The position numbers were made by a program, and so were the translations under genes. Below are positions 44,805 to 51,993 of a stretch of DNA of 64,000 bases, piece after piece. Under the pieces are notes generated by a model that was given only the letters and a program-made list of their open reading frames with translations, had not been told where the DNA came from and did no database searches. Origin of the DNA: Planctomycetota bacterium. GTDB taxonomy: Bacteria > Planctomycetota > Planctomycetia > Planctomycetales > Planctomycetaceae. The stretch is from assembly GCA_014584345.1 (NCBI GenBank), contig JACTNB010000011.1, forward strand, positions 1 to 64,000, given 5' to 3'. Each line of letters opens with the position of its first letter. The first letter of the stretch is position 1.

Positions 44805-46046
44805 ATGGATCGTAGAACATTCCTACAGGCAGCGGTCACCGCGGCGGCAAGTTCGGCCAGCGTGTGGGCGCATCCTGGCGGCACGTCTCGTAAGCCACGC
44901 GTGCTGTTAAGGTCTTCGTGGCAAACCGTGAACATCGGGGATATTGCCCATACGCCCGGGGTGTTGGCGCTACTGGAGAAGTCGTTTCCGGAAGCGGAAG
45001 TCTGGTTATGGCCCAGCGATATCCGGAACGGAGTCGAGGAATTGCTGCGTGCTCGATTCCCCAAATTGAAAATCGTGCAGGGGCAGGAAGCGATTCGCGA
45101 AGCGCTGGCGGAATGCGATTTTCTGCTGCATGGATCGGGGCCATCCCTGGTGGCACAAAAGGACGTGGCTCGCTGGCACGCGGAGACGGGCAAACCGTTT
45201 GGCGTGTGGGGGATTACCCTGGGGGAAGTGGCTCAAAGTGTGCGGGACCTGCTTTCCGCGGCGGATTTCGTCTTTTTTCGGGACACCGTCTCCCTAGCGA
45301 CCGCGAAACAACAGGGGATTGCTTCGCCGGTGATGAAATTCGGGCCCGATGGTGCCTTCAATGTCGACCTGACAAACGACGAGGCAGCAGAAAAATTCCT
45401 GGCGGAACACGAACTGGTGGCGGGCCAGTTTCTTTGCTGCATTCCCCGATTGCGATACACCCCCTACTGGAAAATCAAGGGGCGGGAATTCGATGCGGCC
45501 AAACATGCCCGGAACGAGGAACTGCGCGAGCACGATCATGCTCCGCTACGCGAGGCGATCGTGGCGGTGGTGCGTCAAACCGCACATAAAGTGCTGTTGT
45601 GCCCCGAAGATGCCAGCCAGATGGAAGTCGGTCGACAGAACCTGTACGATCCCCTGCCCGAGGACGTGAAAGAGCGCGTGGTCTGGCGGGAAAATTACTG
45701 GCTGACCGACGAAGCGCTGAGCACGTACAGGCGCTCGGCTGGTCTGTTCGGATTGGAAATGCACAGCCCGATCATGTGCGTGGGGAACGGTATCCCGGCG
45801 CTGGTTGGTCGTTTTGCAGAACAAACCAGCAAGGGATTCATGTGGCGGGATATTGGCCTGGGGAACTGGTTGTTCGATCTGGACATCGCCAAGGAACGGG
45901 ACGCGATTCAACCCGCGGTGCTTTCCCTGGTTCGGGAACGGGAACAGGCTCTCAAGCAGGTTGAGCAAGCCCGCAGCTTCGTACGGGAAACACAGTTGCG
46001 GAATCTGGAAACCCTGCGGGACAGCCTGTCACGCATCCAGATCTGA
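44805..46046 (+). CDS. Tat-exported polysaccharide pyruvyl transferase-like protein
   Basis: A 413-residue protein. The N-terminus is a twin-arginine signal (MDRRTFLQAAVTAAASSASV). The remainder fits the polysaccharide pyruvyl transferase fold: LLRSSWQTVNIGDIAHTPG near the start, LLHGSGPSLVAQ, FFRDTVSLATAKQQG, the FGPDGAFNVDL aspartate, and LFGLEMHSPIMCVGNGIPAL with the conserved His. Ser in the Gly-Asp block and His in MHSP are typical family positions. Export of such an enzyme is unusual because the donor phosphoenolpyruvate is cytosolic. GAGGAGGGAG six bases upstream makes the ATG at 44805 certain. It overlaps the BON gene tail-to-tail by 18 bases. Confidence 0.8.
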   Translation: MDRRTFLQAAVTAAASSASVWAHPGGTSRKPRVLLRSSWQTVNIGDIAHTPGVLALLEKSFPEAEVWLWPSDIRNGVEELLRARFPKLKIVQGQEAIREALAECDFLLHGSGPSLVAQKDVARWHAETGKPFGVWGITLGEVAQSVRDLLSAADFVFFRDTVSLATAKQQGIASPVMKFGPDGAFNVDLTNDEAAEKFLAEHELVAGQFLCCIPRLRYTPYWKIKGREFDAAKHARNEELREHDHAPLREAIVAVVRQTAHKVLLCPEDASQMEVGRQNLYDPLPEDVKERVVWRENYWLTDEALSTYRRSAGLFGLEMHSPIMCVGNGIPALVGRFAEQTSKGFMWRDIGLGNWLFDLDIAKERDAIQPAVLSLVREREQALKQVEQARSFVRETQLRNLETLRDSLSRIQI

Positions 46047-46283
46047 AGGGCGGCGAACGCGGAGCAGATTCACGACCTGCTCGATCTCGCCGATTTGCAA
46101 CAGGGCTTCCTGGGCCACCTGTTTCTGGTAATACGACCCGACGACGCCAGTCAGGCAGACATTTTTCGCCCGAACCCTCCAGCGGAGGCCGCGATTCAGC
46201 GCGGGGAGAGCCTGCTGCAGAGCCATATGGATTCGCGGTTCCAGGGGATGGGCGGCATCCAGACGAATTTCGTGGTGTGACAT
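46029..46283 (-). CDS. BON-domain mini-protein
   Basis: An 84-residue protein consisting essentially of one BON domain: IHMALQQALPALNRGLRWRV, then VCLTGVVGSYYQKQVAQEAL and VVNLLRVRR, matching the alpha-beta pattern with the central Gly after the second strand. No signal peptide is visible. BON domains bind phospholipid or act as periplasmic adaptors in other proteins; alone and without a signal its role is unclear. Its 3-prime end overlaps the converging pyruvyl transferase gene by 18 bases. Confidence 0.65.
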   Translation of the reverse strand: MSHHEIRLDAAHPLEPRIHMALQQALPALNRGLRWRVRAKNVCLTGVVGSYYQKQVAQEALLQIGEIEQVVNLLRVRRPSDLDA

Positions 46284-46763
46284 AGCGAACTGGCCCCGTT
46301 TCCGATATCTGCACGGAGGATCGTTTATCGGAATATCGGTCGCCAGCCGGGAATCTCGCCGCGAGACTTCGTGAAATTCCCCGCACGATTCGTAAGAACC
46401 ACGCCTTCCCCCTTGCGGGGCCTACATTCGTCAAAATGGACACTGCGGAGCCCCCCGGGATGTGGCAGGAAGGTGGAAGCTGCCGCGAATCCCCGGAATT
46501 CCGCCGGGAGTGAATTGACCCCCGGAGAAGATTCGGAATAATCATCGCAAGTCGCCCGAAAGATGCTTTCCGGTTTGGCGAGAATCGAAATATGGCGCGT
46601 GGATACCGCATCAATGTACGCACAGCGTACCCTACGAAAAAATTCAGGGGCTGGTGGGGTATGTGTGGAATTGTGAGTGATCAACGGAAATTACCGTGCA
46701 TTTCCGAGCAGTTGCTATTAATGGGTCAAGGGCGTTGCCCTTGTTAGGACAGGGGCATTGGCC
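46284..46763. other. Intergenic region with dispersed repeat copy and hairpins
   Basis: About 480 bases without a gene. CACAGCGTACCCTACGA at 46621-46637 is a copy of a dispersed repeat. GGAAAT/ATTTCC (46686-46705) is an inverted repeat with an 8-base spacer, and CAAGGGC/GCCCTTG (46727-46743) is a hairpin with a 3-base loop that ends 20 bases before rpiB. Confidence 0.45.
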
Positions 46764-47252
46764 ATGAGTTCAGGGGCACGCCTAAGCTGTGCAATCGGCG
46801 GCGATCATGCGGGTTACGAGTTGAAATCCTATCTCGCCGCGGAATTGCGCGAGGGAGCCTTCGAGGTATTCGATTGTGGCGCCCACGACGAAACCCCTTC
46901 CGATTTTCCCGATTTTGCTGAAAAGGTGGCGGAGCAGGTGCTGTCCGGTAAAGTGGAGCGTGGCATACTGGTCTGCGGCAGCGGCGTTGGGGTGTGCGTG
47001 GCTGCCAACAAAATTCCCGGGATTCGTGCGGGCCTGTGTCACGATACCTACTCCGCGCATCAGGGAGTGGAGCACGATGACATGAACGTGTTGTGCATCG
47101 GCGCCCGGATCATCGGTTCGGCCCTGGCTTTGGAAATCGTGGAGACCTTTTTACGCGCCCGCTACACACCTCAACCTCGGCATCAACAGCGCGTGGATAA
47201 AATTCTGTCGCTGGAACAACGGGCTCTGCGAGGAGAGTTCGGCGGGAAGTGA
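46764..47252 (+). CDS. rpiB: Ribose-5-phosphate isomerase B
   Basis: Interconverts ribose-5-phosphate and ribulose-5-phosphate in the pentose phosphate pathway. The LacAB_rpiB fold is clear: GGDHAGYELKSYLAAEL at the start with the Asp-His pair, VFDCGAHDETPSDFPDFA, and VCGSGVGVCVAANKIPGIRA with the catalytic Cys; HDDMNVLCIGARIIG follows. The ATG at 46764 has AGGGGC about ten bases upstream. The 162-residue length is normal. The gene appears monocistronic and is followed by a short hairpin. Confidence 0.93.
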   Translation: MSSGARLSCAIGGDHAGYELKSYLAAELREGAFEVFDCGAHDETPSDFPDFAEKVAEQVLSGKVERGILVCGSGVGVCVAANKIPGIRAGLCHDTYSAHQGVEHDDMNVLCIGARIIGSALALEIVETFLRARYTPQPRHQQRVDKILSLEQRALRGEFGGK

Positions 47253-47289
47253 CTCGCACCGGACGATTTTCCACCGACAAAACAACAAC

Positions 47290-47320
47290 AGCCCGGCGGT
47301 CAGGCCGGGCTGCAGTTTTT
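47290..47320. terminator. Hairpin between convergent rpiB and the pilin-like gene
   Basis: AGCCCGGC (47290-47297) pairs with GCCGGGCT (47304-47311) with a 6-base loop. On the plus strand a T run appears after four bases (47316-47320); on the minus strand a T-rich stretch follows. It probably terminates both transcripts. Confidence 0.6.
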
Positions 47321-47382
47321 CACGAAATCACTGGTCTCGTCCCGGGGAATCAATCCGGGAAGCGAGGGGTACAGCTACCGAA

Positions 47383-47709
47383 TTACTTGTTGGTTTCGGC
47401 AACGGGAGCGTCGCAAGCCAGTTCGCACTGATCATCGTCGCAATCGTCCTTCGCATCCAGGAAGGAAGAACCCCGGGTGTAAGCCTTGGGCTTGTCGCTG
47501 CCGCCGGTCTTGGTAGCAGAGAAACCGCTGAAGAAGTAGGACTGATTCAGTTGTCCGATGGCATCGCCAACGTCGTTCAGTTCCTGCACGACAGCGTGTT
47601 GAACGGAGCTCAGCCCGACGATCATGCCGATCACCAGCAGAGTGGCAACCAGTACGAGTTCGGCGGAAACAATGAAACCAGCTTCGTCGTTGAGAAGATT
47701 TCGCAACAT
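47383..47709 (-). CDS. Pilin-like small membrane protein with acidic Cys tail
   Basis: A 108-residue protein resembling Flp/TadE-type small pilins. The N-terminus MLRNLLNDEAGFIVSAELVLV leads into a hydrophobic helix (about 12-33) with a Glu at its start, as in type IV pilin-like segments. A polar region LNDVGDAIGQLNQSYFFSGF follows, then a Gly/Ser/Lys linker and a very acidic tail with three Cys (KDDCDDDQCELACDA). AAAGGA lies eight bases upstream of the ATG. Similar proteins are frequent in Planctomycetes with unknown role. The upstream region is unusually long and A/T-rich, suggesting tight or strong control. Confidence 0.72.
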   Translation of the reverse strand: MLRNLLNDEAGFIVSAELVLVATLLVIGMIVGLSSVQHAVVQELNDVGDAIGQLNQSYFFSGFSATKTGGSDKPKAYTRGSSFLDAKDDCDDDQCELACDAPVAETNK

Positions 47710-48264
47710 GATCTTTATCCTTTGATTTTTTTAACTTGATTTTGATTTTTGTATGCACGAGGAAAAGAATTTTTCCTGCATGCCACCACTCGATGAAATT
47801 TCCTCTGGCGAAGTGCCCGAGAAAATGCGGGAGCCTTTCTCCCTGTGGATGTGTGTCGGCCAACACCCATCCCCGCTCTGTTGCAACAGTCACAATCGAC
47901 GCTTCGAGAAACGTCGATTTTCAGTCCCAGCCGCCGTAAAACTCATCCTGCCGAAGCATGTTTCGTTTTGGCAACGACTTGAACCCTGAAAACAACATCA
48001 AGGTAATCGCGGTACAACCTGAGTAAATGGGGCATTTAGAAAAAATAAAAAGTTTTGTTAAATTTGTACCCAATAGGTCCTGTATTGGTGGTGTCCGCGG
48101 CGGAAACATACACGTGGAAAGGAAATCCACTGGCGGCGCGCAGCGGTTTTCCCTGCAGAACAAGCCTGGAAAACCCTGAAAACACGTGGGGCAACGCGAA
48201 GTCACCCAATCAGGAACCGGCGCGCGGCAAGGCGTGACAGGCCGCTGAATCCGAGAGCGAATTC
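47710..48264. other. Long AT-rich intergenic region
   Basis: About 555 bases between the pilin-like gene and the universal stress gene, both on the minus strand. It has T-rich tracts at 47718-47752, an AATCGACG/CGTCGATT hairpin (47894-47919) and an A/T-rich stretch at 48035-48066. No coding region is convincing. A promoter for the pilin-like gene is expected here. Confidence 0.45.
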
Positions 48265-48729
48265 CTACGGCAAGCGCACCGTGGTGACGGGGCAGGGGGC
48301 GTGCTTAATAACCCGTTCCGCAACACTTCCGAGCAGGACATGCGGAATGCCGACGCGGCCATGGGTGCCGATGACGATCAAGTCGATTTCGTGCTCCTGG
48401 GCATACTCGACAATTTTCGTGGCGGGAATGCCAAAACGGACACTATGCACAACCTGCAGTTGTTCCACCCAGGGTTCGGAAAGTTCCGCTTCCAGCTTTT
48501 CATGGGCTTTCATCGAGAGTTCCCGCTTCACGCCCGTTACATTTTCCAGATATCCTGGAAATGCGAGGCCCATGCCGAAGTCTGGTACTTCCACTGCCAT
48601 GTCGTGAATGACGTACAACAGATGCAGTTCCGCCTTGAACTGACTGGCGATCTGGCAGGCAAATTCACGCGCGTGATTGGAACATTCGCTGAAGTCGGTG
48701 GCTAACAAAATGCGTTTGATTTCCGCCAT
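48265..48729 (-). CDS. Universal stress protein UspA family
   Basis: A 154-residue single-domain UspA protein, likely cytosolic and dimeric, of the ATP-binding type. The start has RILLATDFSECSNHAREFA; the ATP-binding signature G-2X-G-9X-G-S is seen as GTHGRVGIPHVLLGSVAER near the C-terminus, followed by HAPCPVTTVR. The start at 48729 (MAEIKRIL) is preferred because the frame further upstream is Arg/Pro-rich and non-coding in character. Such proteins respond to stress or energy limitation; the exact role here is not known. Confidence 0.9.
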   Translation of the reverse strand: MAEIKRILLATDFSECSNHAREFACQIASQFKAELHLLYVIHDMAVEVPDFGMGLAFPGYLENVTGVKRELSMKAHEKLEAELSEPWVEQLQVVHSVRFGIPATKIVEYAQEHEIDLIVIGTHGRVGIPHVLLGSVAERVIKHAPCPVTTVRLP

Positions 48730-49047
48730 GGATTCGGTCTCCTGATTCCGCCGGGTCCCGGGGATCTCCCCGCGCCGCGGCCGTGCTGTGTGTCTGGGCT
48801 GCGCGCTTATTCTAGCTTGACTGCGTGCCGGGGTCGATCGATTCGTCCGATTTCCCGGCAAGCGGCGCGCGAGGGCGATTCCGAGAAGTCCCCCGAGGCG
48901 GCGGAGAACCCCCCGTGGGGTATGTTTTCTTGGCGGATTTTGTTTTACTGAAGTGCCGCCAAATTGGCGGCACGGCGAGGTAATCCCAGTAAACGGCGCG
49001 GACTATCCGACGCGCGAAATTTCTTCCAGGGGAATGCGAGGTTCGAG
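48730..49047. other. Divergent intergenic region
   Basis: About 318 bases between the universal stress gene and the heme protein gene. It contains the palindrome at 48954-48972 and a half-site TTGGCGG at 48930-48936. Otherwise I see nothing. Confidence 0.4.
48954..48972. promoter_or_regulatory. 19-bp palindrome, candidate operator
   Basis: TGCCGCCAA (48954-48962) and TTGGCGGCA (48964-48972) are perfect complements around one A. A third half-site TTGGCGG occurs at 48930-48936. It lies 75 bases upstream of the heme-binding protein gene. Confidence 0.45.
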
Positions 49048-51483
49048 ATGAGGGGGCTTGTCTGGTTCGGAGTACTGTCTCTTGCCACGGGGTTGATTGC
49101 GGAGGAACGGCAAGCGACCGCACCCCGTTCGATCCGTCTGCGCGATGGCTTTCGCGTGGAATTATTACGCTCGGCCCAGGCCGAGGAGGGCTCGTGGATC
49201 AGCATGACATTCGATGACCAGCAGCGGATCGTGGTCGGCCTGGATGACAAGGGGTTGGCGCGTCTGACGCTATCGGAGGATCGCTCCTCGGCGGACTTCG
49301 CGTTGTTGCAGGAGACGGAAACCTATCGACACGTCCGGGGAGTTCTGCACGCGTACGATTCGCTATATGTCTGCGCGACGAACAGCCAGGGGGTGTATCG
49401 GCTGCAAGATCGCGATGGCGATGGCGAATACGAGGATCAACATCTGTTGCAGCAGATTCCGTATCAGAGCCGTTATGGGCATGGGACGAATCAGGTGGTC
49501 CTTGGTCCGGACGGCCAGTTGTATGTGGTATGCGGCAACGATGTTGTCTTTCCTGAAGCCCGGGCGACAGACTCCCCCTATCGCGATCCACGAAATGACT
49601 GGCTGCTTCCGAACCCGCACGACGAAGGCCAGGACGACCGCGTGGGGTATATCGCGCAGGTCGATCCGGAAGGGAAAAGCTGGACGATTCTTGCCGGGGG
49701 ATTTCGCAATCAATTTGATATCGCCTTCAATCAGGAAGGGGAATTGTTTACGTGGGACGCGGACATGGAATGGGATGCGGGTTTGCCCTGGTATCGCCCC
49801 ACGCGATTGAATCATGTCATCTCGGGCGGTGAATATGGTTGGCGCTGGGGGACGGGGAAATGGCCCGCCTGGTATCCCGACAGCCTGCCGACCACACTGG
49901 ATACCGGTTACAGTTCGCCCACGGGCATGATTTTCTGCCATGCGAGCAACTGGCCGGCGCGTTATCGCAACGCGCTGCTGATGGCCGACTGGCAGCATGG
50001 CCGCATTCTCCTGGTCGATCTGCAACCGCGCGGAGCCACGTACGATGCCACCGCGGAATTATTTCTGGAAGGGGGTCCTTTGAATGTTTGCGACCTGGAA
50101 TTCGGTCCGGATGGGGATTTGTACTTCATCACCGGTGGTCGCGGTTCGCAATCGGGCCTGTACCGCGTCACCTGGACGGGCGAGGCGGCCCCCGAAGCGG
50201 CTCCCAAAATTTCCGAGCAGGCGATAGACCAGGCGAAGCGGGCCCGCGTGCTCCGTCGGCAACTGGAAGTGCTCCAACGGAAACAGGATCCGACCGCATT
50301 GGAATTTCTCTGGGAGCAACTGGACAGTGAAGATGAATGGCTCCGCTTTTCCGCGCGGGTTGCCCTGGAAAATCAGCCGCTGGAAACCTGGCGGGAACGT
50401 CTGGGATCCGCGGAGGATTCGCGAGCCATGCGGATGGCCCTGCTGGCGTTGGCACGCGTCGGTAATGTGGAGGATCAGCCGTTGATTCTGGATAAGCTGT
50501 CAGGGCTGAACTGGTCTGCCCTCTCCTCCCAGGATCTGCTGGTCCCTCTACGTACACTGCAGTTGACGTTAATACGCCAGGGACGCCCCCAGTCTTCAAA
50601 CCTCGATGAGCTATCCCCGAAGCTGAGCGCGCTGTATCCGCACGACAGCTTTGCCGTCAACTGGTTGCTGGCGGAACTCCTGGTGGAATTTCGGGCCCCC
50701 CAGGTCATCGAGCGGACTCTGGGCCTGCTGGAAGCATCCGCCACCCAGGAGGAGCAGATTCAATTTGCCAAGACCCTCGTGCGGGTAAAAACCGGCTGGA
50801 CACGGGAATCGGCACAACGCATGCTGGCCTGGTTGTATCGCACGCGGCGACTGCCGGGGGGAAAACTGGTCGACACGGCCAGTCGCAATCTCCGTTCCGA
50901 CTTCGAACTGCTGTTGACGGAATCGCTGCGGGGCGAACTGAAAGCCGAACTGGCACGCCTGGACGAACCTCTGCCCGAGGAAGCACTCAGCAGTCTCCCG
51001 GCACGGCCGCATGTGAAAAACTGGACCATGGAGGATCTGCTGGAAGATGTGCTGAATGTACGGCCCGAGGCACATGATGTCGCCGCCGGACACCAGGCCC
51101 TGGCGGCAGCCGCCTGTTTGCGTTGCCACAAATTTGGAGATCGGGGGGGGCAAATCGGGCCGGATCTGACCAACGTGGCGAAACGATTCGATGGGCGAGC
51201 ACTGCTGGAATCGATCATCGAACCCTCGAAACAGGTCGACCCCAAATACTTGAATGCGACGTACGTGCTGACGGACGGACGTGTCATCACGGGGCGGACG
51301 GTGGGAGTCAACAAGCATCAATTGACTATCGAAATCGATCCGCTCACAGGCCGCACGCAGGCCATCAACCGCGAAGAGATCGAGGAATCGGTATTGACCA
51401 ATATGTCTCCCATGCCTGCCAGCCTGCTCAACACGCTGAACCGCGAGGAAATTCTCGACCTGATTTCGCTCCTCCGGCGATGA
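49048..51483 (+). CDS. PVC-type CxxCH heme-binding propeller protein
   Basis: An 811-residue exported protein with signal peptide MRGLVWFGVLSLATGLIA. The N-terminal half is a six-bladed propeller of the sorbosone-dehydrogenase type (VVLGPDGQLYVVCGNDVVF, GGFRNQFDIAFNQEGELFTWDAD, MIFCHASNWPARYRNALLMADW). A HEAT-like helical region follows (about 390-640). The C-terminus holds the heme c motif CLRCH (C690, C693, H694) and the Pirellula/Verrucomicrobium-type heme domain KFGDRGGQIGPDLTNVAKRF through VGVNKHQLTIEI. A role in periplasmic redox or sugar oxidation is inferred from family. GAGG lies six bases upstream of the ATG at 49048. Confidence 0.88.
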   Translation: MRGLVWFGVLSLATGLIAEERQATAPRSIRLRDGFRVELLRSAQAEEGSWISMTFDDQQRIVVGLDDKGLARLTLSEDRSSADFALLQETETYRHVRGVLHAYDSLYVCATNSQGVYRLQDRDGDGEYEDQHLLQQIPYQSRYGHGTNQVVLGPDGQLYVVCGNDVVFPEARATDSPYRDPRNDWLLPNPHDEGQDDRVGYIAQVDPEGKSWTILAGGFRNQFDIAFNQEGELFTWDADMEWDAGLPWYRPTRLNHVISGGEYGWRWGTGKWPAWYPDSLPTTLDTGYSSPTGMIFCHASNWPARYRNALLMADWQHGRILLVDLQPRGATYDATAELFLEGGPLNVCDLEFGPDGDLYFITGGRGSQSGLYRVTWTGEAAPEAAPKISEQAIDQAKRARVLRRQLEVLQRKQDPTALEFLWEQLDSEDEWLRFSARVALENQPLETWRERLGSAEDSRAMRMALLALARVGNVEDQPLILDKLSGLNWSALSSQDLLVPLRTLQLTLIRQGRPQSSNLDELSPKLSALYPHDSFAVNWLLAELLVEFRAPQVIERTLGLLEASATQEEQIQFAKTLVRVKTGWTRESAQRMLAWLYRTRRLPGGKLVDTASRNLRSDFELLLTESLRGELKAELARLDEPLPEEALSSLPARPHVKNWTMEDLLEDVLNVRPEAHDVAAGHQALAAAACLRCHKFGDRGGQIGPDLTNVAKRFDGRALLESIIEPSKQVDPKYLNATYVLTDGRVITGRTVGVNKHQLTIEIDPLTGRTQAINREEIEESVLTNMSPMPASLLNTLNREEILDLISLLRR

Positions 51484-51993
51484 CCTGGATTTACCGGGGA
51501 TTCCGCGGGGTGCCCGGTCTCCGCTGATCGGGCGTATTCGTCGCGAACGGGTCCGAGTGGGACTGCATTTCCCCCAACGATTCGATAATGTTGAAGTTGC
51601 GTTTTCCAAGATGCCTTTGATATCGTGCTGGCCCCTGGCCTGCTGAGTGCCACTGGCTAATGCACATTTCCCGACCGGGTCAATAAAACAAGATTGCTGA
51701 CTTCAACGAACTAGCCGCGCCCGTGAGGAAGCGTGCCAGACTGGGGCTCGGTTTTCTTGCAATGCATTGTCAGACTAGATGTTGTGTCTAAGGAGTGTCC
51801 CTCGGGTACCTCCCGCGTGGCCCGCTTCCTCACGGGCGCGGCTAGTTTTTCAGGCCCTTTCGAGACATAATTTACCGCACTGGTGGCACACAGCCCGAAA
51901 TGTAAACCGTGACAGACCGTGGCCGGCTTGCAGCGGCAATCGGCTTGGCCGAATCGGATCGAATTCAATTCCGTCGAATATAAAGAACAGACC
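51484..51993. other. Intergenic region with REPIN-like element
   Basis: About 510 bases between the heme protein and nadE. The central part 51709-51884 is occupied by the inverted repeat described separately. No gene or clear promoter was found in the rest; TATAAA at 51979-51984 lies too close to the nadE ATG to be assigned. Confidence 0.45.
51709..51847. repeat. Perfect 25-bp inverted repeat pair (REPIN-like)
   Basis: The 25 bases at 51709-51733 (beginning AACTAGCCGCGCCCGTGAG) are the exact reverse complement of 51823-51847 (ending GGGCGCGGCTAGTT). The loop is 89 bases. The right arm plus flank to 51884 has a degenerate relative at 59178-59243 (23 of 25 bases in the core). There are no coding sequences inside. 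Confidence 0.85.
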
